Assembly: GCA_000733355.1 (NCBI GenBank)
Contig: JNVV01000070.1
Span: 8,964 to 72,963, forward strand
DNA from: Falciphora oryzae
Taxonomy: Eukaryota; Ascomycota; Sordariomycetes; Magnaporthales; Magnaporthaceae
Direction of reading: 5' to 3'
Length of the DNA stretch: 64,000 nucleotides
Shown here one piece after another: positions 1-10,200 of this stretch (position 1 is its first letter; each line of letters starts with the position of its first letter). Both the position numbers and the translations under genes were made by a program. The notes beneath the pieces are model-generated. The model ran no database searches. It saw only the letters and a list, made by a program, of their open reading frames with translations, and had not been told where the DNA came from.

Positions 1-151
1 CGCACGGATCACAAAGGGTCTATATAAACCCTGCCATCTCCTATGTCTTCCACGAGAGATTCCTTCTTCCTCAAGCATCTCTTGAGCCCATAGAAAGATT
101 ATCTGCAATCTAGAGATTCTTTCTCCAAGCCGTCTTTGACCCCTTGTTACA
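1..151 (-). repeat. LTR-like terminus inserted in pogo copy a
   Basis: The reverse complement of this stretch matches 29040-29190 at roughly 96% by eye, beginning TGTAACAAGGGG and containing a TATATA motif. It stops exactly at base 151 and pogo transposase sequence follows. In the plus orientation the boundary reads ...TTGTTACA then ACATC, as expected for the end of an LTR; ACATC could be a 5-bp target duplication, but the other end lies outside the window. TTACA is shared with the pogo target, so a microhomology junction cannot be excluded. Confidence 0.55.
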
Positions 152-1377
152 ACATCTGAAGGGCGAGGCAAAGCAAAGCTGGTTCAGCCTGGCAACCGGG
201 AATGGGCTACAGTCATCCAAGGGGTCAATTGTTGCGGTTGGGCGGTCCCTCCTTTCATTATCGTTAAAGGGCAGTACCACCTAGCCAATTGGTACTCGGA
301 AACCGACCTCCCACGCAATTGGGTTATCGCAACAAGTTCCAACGGATGGATTACGAACGAGCTCGGCCTGGAATGGATCCAGCATTTCGACAAACACATT
401 GCATCGCGCACGAAAGGCACACATCGTCTGTTAGTGCTGGACGGATACGAAAGCCACCATTCGACGGATTTCGAGCTCTATTGCTAGGAACACAACATCA
501 TTACGCTTTGCATGCCTCCGCATTCGTCTCACTTCCTTTAGCCGCTTGACGTTGGGTGCTTCAGCCCGCTGAAAAAGGCGTACGGTCAACAAATCGAAGG
601 CTTAATAAAGTTACACGTTAGCCACGTAACCAAAATCGAGTTCCTTTCGGCGTTTAAAGCGGCATTCTTTAACTCTATGACCGAAGGAAACATCCGAGGA
701 GGCTTCCAAGGGGCTGGCTTTGCTCCTTTCAATCCGGATTCGGTTTTGGAAAAGCTGGATGTGAGGCTACGGATTCCAACTCCCCCGAGGACGCCCCTGA
801 ACGACCCCGAACCTTAGACTTCCAAAACGCCCCGGACAGTTAAGGAAGCAACTTCGCAATCCGAACACATCAAAACTCGGATCTCCAATCACCAAAGCAG
901 CTTTCCAACATCTATGCTAGCGGTTGTGGACCAATTTGCGAAAGGGGCGAAAGCAATCATGCATCGGGTTAACCTTTTGGAAAAAAAGTGCTCTAAATTA
1001 CGAAGGGCGAACGAAGCACTAAGCAAACGCCGGAGGGCCAAAAAAACACGTGTCCGACTTGGAGGGTCACTTACCATCGACGAAATACGAGATGTTCTGG
1101 ACCAGCAGGAGTTGGATGGACAGCTACAGCAAGAAATGCGCGACCATGGGGTCCAGGAAAGGAGGGCGACGACAACTCGTCGGCGATGTGGCACTTGCGG
1201 CAAAACCGGACACAATGCGCGCACTTGTCAGGAAGAAGTAGAAATGTCCGATGTATACAGTTTTGAATAGTTTGAATGAATTGCTGGCGTTGTTGGGTTG
1301 GCATGCGCGTTAATTGACCGGAGGTCGGGTGTGGGTGTGCCGCTCGGTGGTGTGTGCCGCTCGGTGGTGAACCACGT
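152..1377 (+). pseudogene. Truncated pogo-like transposon, copy a
   Basis: Remnant of a pogo/Fot1-type DDE transposon lacking its 5' third. Translation begins in the middle of the transposase and runs to the zinc knuckle and the stop at 1270. Against the intact copy at 57250-59110 it has at least three in-frame stops, all at former CAG or TGG codons, consistent with RIP. The second catalytic Asp (VLDGYES) and third (PLDVG) are still readable. The 3' terminal inverted repeat, with two copies of a GCTCGGTGGTG motif, ends in ACCACGT at 1377 and is followed by the TA target at 1378-1379. It is inserted in the right arm of a MITE. Confidence 0.85.
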
Positions 1378-1379
1378 TA

Positions 1380-1507
1380 ACCTTTCCAAATTTGGTTAAA
1401 TTTGGGCTTAAATTGGCGAAGTTAGCAAGGGTGTCGAAAATCACGTTTAATATGGGATTTCGAAGTGCGCGACTCGGTGGTTTGCGCGACTCGGTGGTGA
1501 ACCACGT
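1380..1507. mobile_element. Right arm of inner MITE (copy A1)
   Basis: This 128-bp piece matches the right arm of the complete MITE at 36163-36602 and ends in the TIR with two CGACTCGGTGG motifs and ACCACGT. Its left part is missing because pogo copy a is inserted at a TA inside it. It is itself inserted at the TA (1508-1509) of another MITE copy. Confidence 0.75.
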
Positions 1508-1509
1508 TA

Positions 1510-1809
1510 TATTTAACTAAATAAGGAATTTAATTTAATTTTCTTAGATTTTTATCATTACCCCTTTAGGGTTAGTTTCATATTTTACACAGTGTATTAC
1601 ACAGTGTTTCGAACTAACCTTAAAAGGGGAATAATAAAAATCCAAGAAAATTAAATTAAATTTACTACGTAGTTAAATATAACCTATTAAAACTTGTTTA
1701 AATTTGGGCTTAAATTGGCCGAGTTAGCAAGGGTATCGAAAATCGCGTTTAATATGCGATTTCGTAGTGCGCGACTCGGTGGTTTGCGCGACTCGGTGGT
1801 GAACCACGT
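1510..1809. mobile_element. Right part of outer MITE (copy A2)
   Basis: About 300 bp matching the centre and right arm of the 440-bp MITE at 36163-36602. It includes the central palindrome with repeated ACACAGTGT and the complementary AATAATAAAAATCC / TTTTTATCATTACC arms. It ends in the TIR at 1809, followed by TA. Its left arm is lost beyond the inner MITE. Confidence 0.8.
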
Positions 1810-1837
1810 TAAATAAAACTAGTCAATTTTAGTCATT

Positions 1838-1936
1838 ATTTTAGTCACTAGTCAAGTCCTAGTCAAGTCCTAGTTACTAGGGTGACTAGAAAAAATTGAC
1901 TTAAGTCACAGTGGTGACTTGACTAGTTGACTAAAA
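1838..1936. repeat. Small AT-rich foldback element
   Basis: The segment starts with ATTTTAGTCACTAGTCAAGT, and its right end read in reverse complement gives ATTTTAGTCAACTAGTCAAG, so about 22 bp form an imperfect inverted repeat around a loop of roughly 50 bp. The left half also contains AGTCAAGTCCT twice in tandem. It lies exactly where the neighbouring metallo-beta-lactamase reading frame loses its homology, so it may be a tiny insertion element. No target duplication was identified. Confidence 0.45.
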
Positions 1937-2891
1937 TGCCAACCCTGATGTTAGCACAGACTTGGTTGTCGCCGATCGCAGGAACATTACCTATGTGGTC
2001 AAAATGGCAATGTGAGCATATAACGACATAGCCTTTTTGAGATCCGGGATTTAGTGCATGATTGTCGTTTTCGGCCACTGGGTAGGTTTCGAGGAATTCG
2101 CGCAGAGACGTGAGTTGAGTCGTCTCGTCCTTGGACGCCCCGCCGCAGCTAGTGTCGATAAGCGCCAGTACAGAGTCGTAAACCTTGACATATATATAAG
2201 GAAACTCGGACCATTTGTCGTCCTCGACAATCAGAAACGTGGTGTCGTTCAGCCTTGTGCAGGTGAAGCATGTCGACTTGTTCCCGGCCCCTTTGCCTTT
2301 TGACACCGCGCTGTCCACGCTGCTGGTGGGACACATCGCAACGGGTGTGAAACGCTCCGGATGGAGTGCTACCATCCAACCCTTGGATCCGGGGTCCCTT
2401 AGGAGAGTCCAACCCTTTGTGGGCGTTTTTTTAGCGACCAACCTCCAAGTCTCACGCGTCGACTTTTCGATCCTCCACCTAGCTTGACGGGCTTTAGGGG
2501 AATCAGTTGGTTCAGGAGGAGGGTGCTTATGGTCGTGCTTATTAGCGTAGTCGTTCCGCGCTTTGGTGGACGGAGTCGCAGGAGAGCGAACTTCGCAGCC
2601 CTCGACTTCCGCCGACGCCGCCTCGAGCCCTGGAGTGGGTGGGTGCTGAACCAAGCGAATATCAATGGCGGGTTTGCCGGGGATGAGTCTGCAGCATGGG
2701 CAGAAAAGCAGCCGTCGTGCGATCGCAAACAATCCACCAAAATGGCCACTTGCAGGAAAAGGCGACCAAATCAATTCCCACCACATATGCCGCCCTGTTG
2801 AGATGTGATCAAGTGGGTCATTTGGTGTCTTTTTGGACAGACCCCCGCATTTTGAGGCGTCAGTTACGTAGGTTTCGTACGAAAATAACAA
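1923..2891 (-). pseudogene. Metallo-beta-lactamase-fold protein, 3'-truncated
   Basis: An open frame of 322 codons whose C-terminal third has the start of a metallo-beta-lactamase fold: beta strands (TTFLIVEDD, YIYVKVYDSVLALIDTSCG) and the zinc-binding signature CSHCHFDHIG at about residues 292-301. The family normally needs another 150 or more residues with further His/Asp ligands. Here the frame ends 21 codons after the motif, inside the foldback element, so the enzyme cannot be complete. The annotated N-terminal half is low-complexity and doubtful; a more plausible start is Met186 at 2336 (MCPTSSVDSAVSKGK). Substrate cannot be predicted. An unrecognised intron could change the end. Confidence 0.6.
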
Positions 2892-4596
2892 CCCACCTCG
2901 AGGTACCTGCTAGGGACCCCATGTTCCAGGCAATCTAATCACAGAATTTTTGAGCGAGAAAAATCATCCCTGCTCCAAAAGCTACATCTGCCACCCTCAC
3001 GGAATCCAGCACCGCACTGATTGGGTTCCCAATAGTTGACTTCTGCTAGGACGAGCCAGGATAGCCCTCCGTATAGCGCGGAACCTATCCCTGGGTCCTT
3101 ACTTACCGATTAGACCTACGTAGGGAACCATGCGGCGGAAACAACGGTGACGGCCAATCAGTATCCGATTCGGCGGCGCGACTTGCGTACTTGCGGGTCC
3201 TCTAAAGCAAGAAGGTGCTTCAGTCTCCAGGCCGAGGGGTGGGGGTGCCGCCGCTCCCGCTGCCCCTGTCGTGCTTCGTCTGGAAGCACTTCGATCCGGC
3301 ATGGAGGGACCGAGAGAAATGACGGAAGAGGGCTGCACGCCTCGGCATTGCGCAGGCCGAGCGGGGATTCTCTCAGCTGCAGCCCCCGCGGCCGACCCGG
3401 GATCAGTCGCTGCCGACCTTACTTCCGGCCGGTAGTCGTTCTGGCGGAACAGGTCGATGTTCTCCAAGCGGCGCGCAATATCAAGCAATCTACGACAACG
3501 ACCAGTTGCTGCATAACCCAAAGGCTGCTGCCAACGGGGATGCTACGGACGGTCAGGCTGTGGGGTCGCCTGCTACCGATTTTTGGGGGTTCACCCCTCA
3601 ATTCACTCGCTCCACAGCGCTCCAGACCCTGGTGATTACTATTGTGGTGGAGTGGAAGATTGGTGCGGAGAATGCTGGCAGAGCCGGCCGGATCAGCCTT
3701 AGGCAATCCGTTATCCGTGGGCAGTCACGTGTACCTCCCTCAGCAAATGAGGTGGGCGCCTCTCCCGGTGCAGCCAAGTCCACCACCATGTCGGCGTCGT
3801 ACGATTGCTTCTATCGAGAGGGCTCAATTGGCCATCGCAGCCGCTTGTTTCCGATACTTCGCAACACGCGATCTTCACATGGAAACCCAAAACGGCCCGC
3901 GGGCTCGATGAAGGCTCGGCACTATCTGCTAAAATGCGGGGGCACGCTGGGCTCGATCGATTGGGAGTGTGGTGGTGCAAAGGTCCAGGCAGAGACTGGG
4001 CGGCATCAATCAGACAAACACACAATCGATCCAATCAGTCCAATTTATTACTCGTTACGCTGTGCAACAGCGACCCGTGGGCTTGGTGGAGGCCCGGCAC
4101 TGTCTGCTAAAATGCACATGCACAGGTCAGGCTCGCCAAGGGAGGGGTTACGGCCAGGCTCGATCGCCTGGGAGTGATGGTGGTGGGCAAGAGTGCGCGT
4201 TGCAGCGATCGTTATGCCGCTCTGATGCATGCAGCTCTTCCAGCCGACCGGACTGCGCCCCAGCGTGAACATATGTAACTTCGCGTGGCATCAAAAGTAC
4301 TGAAAGGGCACCAAAAAACGTCGTGGCACCACCACCTCAAACATCGAGAATTATGAAGGAGACACGAGGGAAGACGGCCGTTGGGTATATGGGATCGCTA
4401 CCCTCGCTGCGTTAAAAAGGGAGTATAGGCGTAGTAACAAGCACTACTTCTCATCCACACACTTGCTTTCAACAAAGGAAAGCAGTTGTCCTTTCCTTCA
4501 CTTCGTGTCCTGCATTTCGCTCGGTCCTCGATCCTCTACATCTCTTCTCGTGATCTCTTTTTCTTCTGACCGCCACTTTGTTGGTCGCCGAGAGAA
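2892..4596. other. Host-like interval with no recognised gene
   Basis: GC-rich sequence with several overlapping open frames in conflicting phases, none with a domain I recognise. Between about 3905 and 4200 two diverged direct copies can be seen, about 180 bp apart (each with GGC(T/C)CGGCACT, TCTGCTAAAATGC, GCTCGATCG, TGGGAGTG, TGGTGG in that order). Bases 4460-4590 are rich in CT tracts, as usual for the 5' UTR of a filamentous-fungal gene, and lead into the start codon at 4597. Confidence 0.5.
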
Positions 4597-5200
4597 ATGG
4601 CGAATCGCACTCAGTTCTACTTCTACGCGCCTACATGGGACATTCCTGCTGAAGGGCCGATCAAGATTGGCAATGTCCTCAGGTCGATCAAGAACCCGGA
4701 GACACCGCTGGCAACTGTCGTGCCCCCGTCCACCACCCCAATCAAGAAGACGGACGTAGTCATCTCGCACGCTGATCTCCGGCAAGGCCGGCTCACCATC
4801 CTGACAAGATTCCTGGACGTCCTGAAGCTCGGTGGCGGTGTCCACTATAGCAACAAGTACGCGACCCCGCGGGCGCATGTCATCCTTTGACATTCCTTCC
4901 GGGGACGACCAATTGCCCTCAAGGTGGACAAAGACTCGAACTCCAGGGAGGTTATCGCGAAGCTACTAACACAAGCTACTTAGCGCCGAGGCCCTCCATT
5001 CGTACGAGCAACTCGTAACGAGGCAGTTCTTCCCCGACGAGGATTACTTGCAACAGTGCCTCGACGCGCCACGCGTGAGGCAATACCTAGAGCTTTCTCG
5101 CTGCAAGAAGCCGGCCTGCGTCATTACGGGCCTCAAGACCGTCTACGGCGCCAGCGGTGGAGGTGGGTGCCGACCTGAGCAGGGGTAGAAGCACAGAAGT
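4597..5200 (+). pseudogene. Decayed fungal conserved hypothetical gene
   Basis: The first frame (97 codons, 4597-4890) begins MANRTQFYFYAPTWD and continues with PIKIGNVLRSIKNP and LTILTRFLDVLKLGG. After a stop and frameshift the coding signal resumes at about 5000-5160 with YEQLVTRQFFPDEDYLQQC and KPACVITGLKTVYGA. From memory this order matches a small ascomycete family of unknown function with FYFYxPTWD near its start and ITGLKTVxGA further on. Continuity is broken by at least one frameshift near 4885 and the expected C terminus is not seen, so I call it a pseudogene. The ATG is supported by the CT-rich leader just upstream. Confidence 0.55.
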
Positions 5201-5344
5201 GGCTTGGGGCGGCAGCGAGCCCCAGGCGGGAACGATACTTCTTCCTTCACGTTCCTGGTCTCTCCCACAGGACTTTGGCGGCGTGCGGACGAATGCGCTC
5301 GACGCCCTCCAGCCCACCCCAACAATCCACTCTTGGACCCAAAA

Positions 5345-7860
5345 ATGGCCGACTTGCCAGCCCAAGGCTCACCTCACGAGCTGCCAACCATTGATGTGGC
5401 TGCACGGCGATGCTTCCAAGGATTCCAAAAATGTGTGAAGGCGGGGGGATCTGTCCGTCTGAGGCAGCGGTCATTGCTAGAGGACCAGCTTACACGATTC
5501 ACTCTCTGGACGAATAGCATGGGTGTCTTTGCCGAGGGGCGGGCGTCTAGGACTATCGCCTCAGGGAGACACCTGACGTCCGTGTTATCGTCGTTTGCGT
5601 ACTGGAAACTCTTCTTGACCACATTGATGATTGCATGTTGCTCCCCTCCCTTCCGGATACTGTAGGCGCCCAGTTCTACGCTGGTGCTGTGAAGCAATCG
5701 ATGGCCATCAATGCTAACCGGGAACAGGGACGGTGCTTTTATCGCAGGATGATTCCGAGGATGCTCCAAAAGCCGGAGAGATGCTCGACCGATTGCTTCG
5801 AGGCATGGCCGGAGAAATAAGCATGCTTTTCAGTGTCCAACATCATCCGACGGGCGAGCCGCGAATCTCAAAATATCAAAGCAGACGAGGAAAACACAGA
5901 GGTTGACCCTTTGCTCCGACAACGCTTCCTCTGGCACGTCCGCAGTCAGTTTCCAATCCCCCACGAGGGCCCTGCCGAAAAACTTACCCCGGAACAACTT
6001 ACCGAACGACTTGACTGGGAACGGCTTACCGAACGACTTGCTTCAACGATGCTTCTCCGGCGGAAGAGGGTTTTCTACAGGAAGTTTCGCTACGGCTCTA
6101 ATCCAATAAGGACCAAAGAGACGGCTTAGCAGCCCATAGTCCAGCTTCGCGTGGCCACAGGCGATAATCAAAATCTGTCCAAGCCTGTCCCTTCTCGTGC
6201 GATCCCTGACTCTGATCGCCTTACGAGCAACGCGGAGTCCCATGCTCCCAGCGCCGTATCCCTTGGTTACAGCGCAACGACTTTGTCCCAGAGAAGGTTC
6301 CAAAAAGCTTCGACACCATCCGTGGTATCAGCTTCCCGGACAGTCCCCCTGGCTAACCAAGATATCCTCGACTTTCCCCAACCCCCGGTGAACTGCGTCG
6401 ATGAGCAATACCAGAAAGAGAGAGAAAAGCAATGGGGAAGATTCAGAGAAAGGTTCGAAGCAATGCTGGGTGAGGAGGGCAACGCCGGGGCTGTTGGCGA
6501 CATGAGCACCTCGACGATCTCCAAACGGGTGGTCGCGGCAGTTGAGGAGCTGGATCAGGTGTTGAAGGAGGAATTTCAGGCCTGTGTCGCAAAAGTGGCA
6601 GAGTTCACCTGCCCAATTTGTTTCCACACCCTTCCTGGCGAGAATCTAATGATCAAGTCGAAATGGCAGTAGGTGATCGAGATTCTGCCTGCCGGTTAGA
6701 TGAATGCCCATTCGGCTAACTGGCGGCCTACAGCTCACATATCACCGGCGACCTTGACGCATACGTAACGTGGTTCACAAGCGAGCGGCGCACACAAGCG
6801 AGTGGCGCACTTCGAAATCCCATATTAAACGCGATTTTCGACACCCTTGCTAACTCGGTCAATTTAAGCTCAAATTTAACCAATTTTAAACAGGTTATAT
6901 TCAACTAAACAAGGAATTTAATTTAATTTTCTTAGATTTTTATTATTACCCCTTTAGGGTTAGTTGCATATTTTACACAGTATATTACACAGTGTTTCGA
7001 ACTAACCTTAAAAGGGGAATAATAAAAATCCAAGAAAATTAAATTAAATTTACTACGTAGTTAAATATAACTTATTAAAATTTGGTTAAATTTAGGCCTA
7101 AATTGGCCGAGTTAGCAAGGGTGTCGAAAATCGCGTTTAACACGTGATTTCGAAGTGCGCCACTCGCTTGTGTGCGCCGCTCGCTTGTGAACCACGTTAT
7201 GCCTTTTTAAGAATGCGACAGCCTAGGGAACTTTATACCCACAGCAGCAGTTGGACTAGCTACATGTATGAGCACGCTCGACGTTGGTCGTGCATTACAA
7301 AGTCCCACGGAAAACGAGACTTCGAAACAAGAGAGGAATATATCGGCCATATGAAAGGAGCCCACCCCGGCTCTTTTACCGATAGCCGGCTCGAGTTGCT
7401 TGCTAACAGGAGTTCCTGGACGCCAGAGCAACTGTTCGAGTCCTGCCCGCTTTGCGGTGGGAATGTGGACGCCGCCAGCATGAAGCACCACATTGTGAGA
7501 CATGTGAGAGCACTCGCGCTAATGTCCTTGCCTCCTGAGAAAAAATACGACCCGGAAAATCCCCATCACGACAGTCTTTCCTCGCACGGTTCCCAGTTGT
7601 CGGTCACACCAACGATTGCAGAGTACACCTCAGACCAGGGTGACCAGCAAATACAAGATGACTACCAAGCACAGGAAGAACACAAAGCAGAAGAAGACAG
7701 GGAGCCTCCAGAAGACGAAAAAGCAGAAGAACAGCTGCGCGAGGGCATTCTGCACTCGCCTTGGCAGTGCTTTCCCAGTTTTGCAGATCCACCACATCCA
7801 CCACCAGCCGGTCAATGGGAAGAGGATGCGACCATCCAGTCACTTCTCAAACGCAAACGG
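5345..7860 (+). pseudogene. C2H2-type fungal accessory gene, broken by frameshifts and a MITE
   Basis: Pieces of one gene occur in order: MADLPAQGSPHELPTID (start 5345), SLLEDQLTRFTLW and GVFAEGRAS, then after a frameshift near 5550 DYRLRETPDVRVIVV; IIRRASRESQNIKA (about 5840) and TMLLRRKRVFYRKFRYG (about 6050); FTCPICFHTLPGE, a CxxC pair (about 6608-6640); then, past the MITE at 6768-7197, ELYTHSSSW, HMKGAHPGSFTDSRLELLAN, and CPLCGG...HHIVRH, a C2H2 finger (about 7443-7504). This architecture is common in Pezizomycotina as large families of unknown function. Removing the MITE and one TA copy joins GACGCATACGTA to TGCCTTTTT and restores the family's DAYVCLF. Single-base frameshifts on both sides also break the frame. 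Confidence 0.7.
6768..7197. mobile_element. MITE B, 430 bp, inserted in the C2H2-type gene
   Basis: A palindromic non-autonomous element flanked by TA at 6766-6767 and 7198-7199. The left end begins ACGTGGTTCACAAGCGAG and the right end finishes CTCGCTTGTGAACCACGT, each with a second copy of the AAGCGAG motif about 16 bp further in. The inner arms match the other MITEs (CCAAGAAAATTAAATT against its complement). It has no coding capacity. The shared terminal ACGTGGTTCAC indicates mobilisation by a pogo-like transposase of the kind encoded at 57250-59110. Confidence 0.9.
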
Positions 7861-7863
7861 GGC

Positions 7864-8060
7864 GCTTCCGGCAGTCCAGAGTCCATCTGCGAAACCAAGG
7901 AAGTTGTGTTGATGCTGAGAAAGCTTCGAAAGCTTGTCGGTAAAGAACGCGCAGATCTCGTAAAGAGCCGGCTTGAAGACGAAGACAAAGACGTCCGGTG
8001 GGCAGCAGCTGAGGCCCTCGAGGTGGAGGACGAGGTGAAGGAGGGCGTCTGGGGCTACAT
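7864..8060 (+). other. HEAT-like linker between C2H2 remnant and kinase
   Basis: The frame reads through from the C2H2 remnant into the kinase N terminus with no stop. The segment VKSRLEDEDKDVRWAAAEAL resembles one HEAT repeat of the kind found in fungal NLR-like proteins, and it is followed directly by VWGYIFPLDTRYGG, the usual beginning of the FHA region of CHK2-type kinases. Either the two genes are fused or one long frame bridges them by chance. Confidence 0.45.
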
Positions 8061-9812
8061 ATTCCCCCTTGACACGAGGTACGGCGGCCGTTGTATCGTT
8101 TTGCGCAATCGGGGCTCCTGCCCTCTCCCAGCCAAGGACCACAAGAAGGGCGAGAAGCCCGGCGACAAGGCTAAGAAGGGTAAGAAGAACGAGCTGTCCG
8201 GCGCCGAGGTTGGGAGTTTTGGATCGAACTTGGAAACAGGCCTACCGCCCCGGGAATACCTCACCGGGAGGGACCCTGAATGCGGTAAGTTATTGTCCTT
8301 CCGGATTCAGCCCCATCGACCCGCCCGAGCGTGTACTGACACGGATGCCCAGATATCGTCGTGGACGACCCCGTTGTCTCGAATCGACACTGCTGGGTAT
8401 TCCCCGAGCACAAGGACAACGATACCGTTGTCATTCTTGAGGATCTCTGGAGCAACGGCACGTTCGTCAACGAAGGCATCGTCGGGCGTAATCAGCGGAG
8501 AGAGCTCCAGGAGCAAGACGAGATCGCTGTCAAATATAGGGCTCGCTTCATTTTCCGCTACCCCAAGTCGCGCTCCACCAGCAAATTCGCCCTGCAGTAT
8601 ACGCTCCTTGGGAAGCTCGGAAAGGGCCATGTTGCCGAGGTTTTCGCCTGCACGGAGAAATCATCCGGCCAGCGTTATGCGGTTAAGGTGTTTTCCGAGA
8701 CCCCCGGGGTGGAGGAGCGCACTAGCGAATCCGAGGAGCTGCAGCTTGAGATCGCCGTGCTTATGGGAGTGAGCCACCCCAGCGTCCTATGCCTCAAGGA
8801 CACTTTCAACGAGTCCAAGGCTGTCTATTTTGTTCTCGAGCTTGCCACCGAGGGAGATCTGTTCAACTTTATTGTAGAGAAGCAGAAACTCACTGAGGCC
8901 GAGTCGCGCAAGCTCTTTACCCAACTCTTCCATGGCGTGAAATACCTGGTTAGTGTAAACCCAACCCCCAGCCGACGCCGCACGCCTACTTCATCCTCGC
9001 TCGCGCTAACCTGGGGGTTTTTCTTTATGTAGCATAATCGAGGAATCGTGCACCGGGACATCAAACCCGAAAACATATTGCTTATGGACCGGGACCTGCG
9101 CGTCAAGCTTGCAGATTTTAATATCGCAAAGATTATCGGGGAGGAGTCCTTCATAACGAAGCTTTGCGGAACGCCCAGCTACGTCGCGCCCGAGATCCTT
9201 GCCGACTATAGGCACAGGAGGTATACCAAGGCCGCCGACATATGGTCTTTGGGCGTTGTTCTTTATATCTGCCTGTGCAGATTCCCACCACTATCCGACA
9301 AGTTGACCTCGGAAAGCTTTCCCTACAGCCTCTCGCAGCAGATTCGGTCGGGCCGATTCGACTACCCTTCGCCCTACTGGGATTCGGTCGGCGACCCGGC
9401 GTGTAAGCACCCGCGCACTCAGTGTCCCAACATCCCCATGCGTTGCTTTGTACTAACCCTGCTCATAGTGCACTTGATCGATCACATGCTTGTGGTAGAT
9501 CTGGAGAAGCGCTACACGGTCGATCAGTGTTTCGCTCACCCCTGGATGAACCAGTCCCAGCTCTCAGTCAACGACAGCACCGACGGGCTGGTTGGGGGCC
9601 TCGCCGGGCTCGAGGTTAACCGTCGTGGGGGTCTGAGAACCGCGATCCCGGGGAGTCCATGGAGATGGGCGGCAAGGGCGATGCAGCGCTGTTTGCGAAA
9701 GGCTCGAATAGCAACTAACCGGCGGCTGATATCGGTGCCGAGAAGGCCGAGAGCGGGGCCGCGAAGGGGAAAGAGAAAGCCAAGGGCCGTCAAATGTCGC
9801 CAGTGGGCTTGA
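7912..9812 (+). CDS. FHA-domain Ser/Thr kinase, CHK2/Rad53-like
   Basis: A four-exon gene with introns at 8285-8352, 8949-9032 and 9403-9468 (branch sites CTGAC, CTAAC, CTAAC). Splicing gives the FHA core ECDIVVDDPVVSNRH with GR, SNRH and NGTFVN motifs, then a kinase domain: glycine loop LGKLGKGHVAEVF, YAVKVF lysine, HRDIKPEN catalytic loop, APE as YVAPEIL, and a C-lobe ending in HPWM. This is the order of DNA-damage checkpoint kinases of the CHK2/Rad53/DUN1 group. The magnesium-binding DFG reads DFN (LADFNIAK), which may impair catalysis. After LEVNRRG (about 9625) the frame seems shifted; the next phase looks more protein-like. The start is uncertain: the frame is open upstream into the HEAT-like and C2H2 sequence, and 7912 is the nearest in-frame ATG. 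Confidence 0.7.
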
Positions 9813-10200
9813 TGGCCCCCATGCCTCCACGGCGCTCCCCCAGGATTTGTACTCAGACGATTGACCCGGCTCCTCCGCTCGCGCCCTTCGAACCCCCCGG
9901 CGGCAGCACCCCCTGCGGCTATCGAGCGGCCCTCGCCGCCACGTTGACGCTCACGCCAGCAGCCACCTGCGCAAGCCCTCCGTCGCGGCGCCAGGATCGC
10001 CGCCATGGTCGCCGCCAGGACGGCCAACAATCCAGTGCCGCCTCACGTGTCCAAGCCCCCGGCCTGGCCCCGACGTCGGCCGAGGAAGAATACGACTCGG
10101 TAACCTGAGCAGAACATTCGAATCGTTGCCCTTGCCAAGCTGCTGGAGGTTGGAGGGGGAGGAAGATCGGCCTCGTAGGAACGATGATGGGGGCGGCTTT
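9813..10200. other. Downstream of kinase, no clear gene
   Basis: GC-rich sequence with an open plus-strand frame to 10108 (ending EEEYDSVT) that could be the original kinase C terminus displaced by the frameshift near 9625, since it is Pro/Ala-rich and continues in that phase. Nothing else recognised. Confidence 0.35.

Noticed and set aside
3099..3635. Overlapping frames of 140 and 162 codons
   Set aside because: No domain, opposite strands, Arg/Ser-rich composition expected from GC-rich non-coding DNA.
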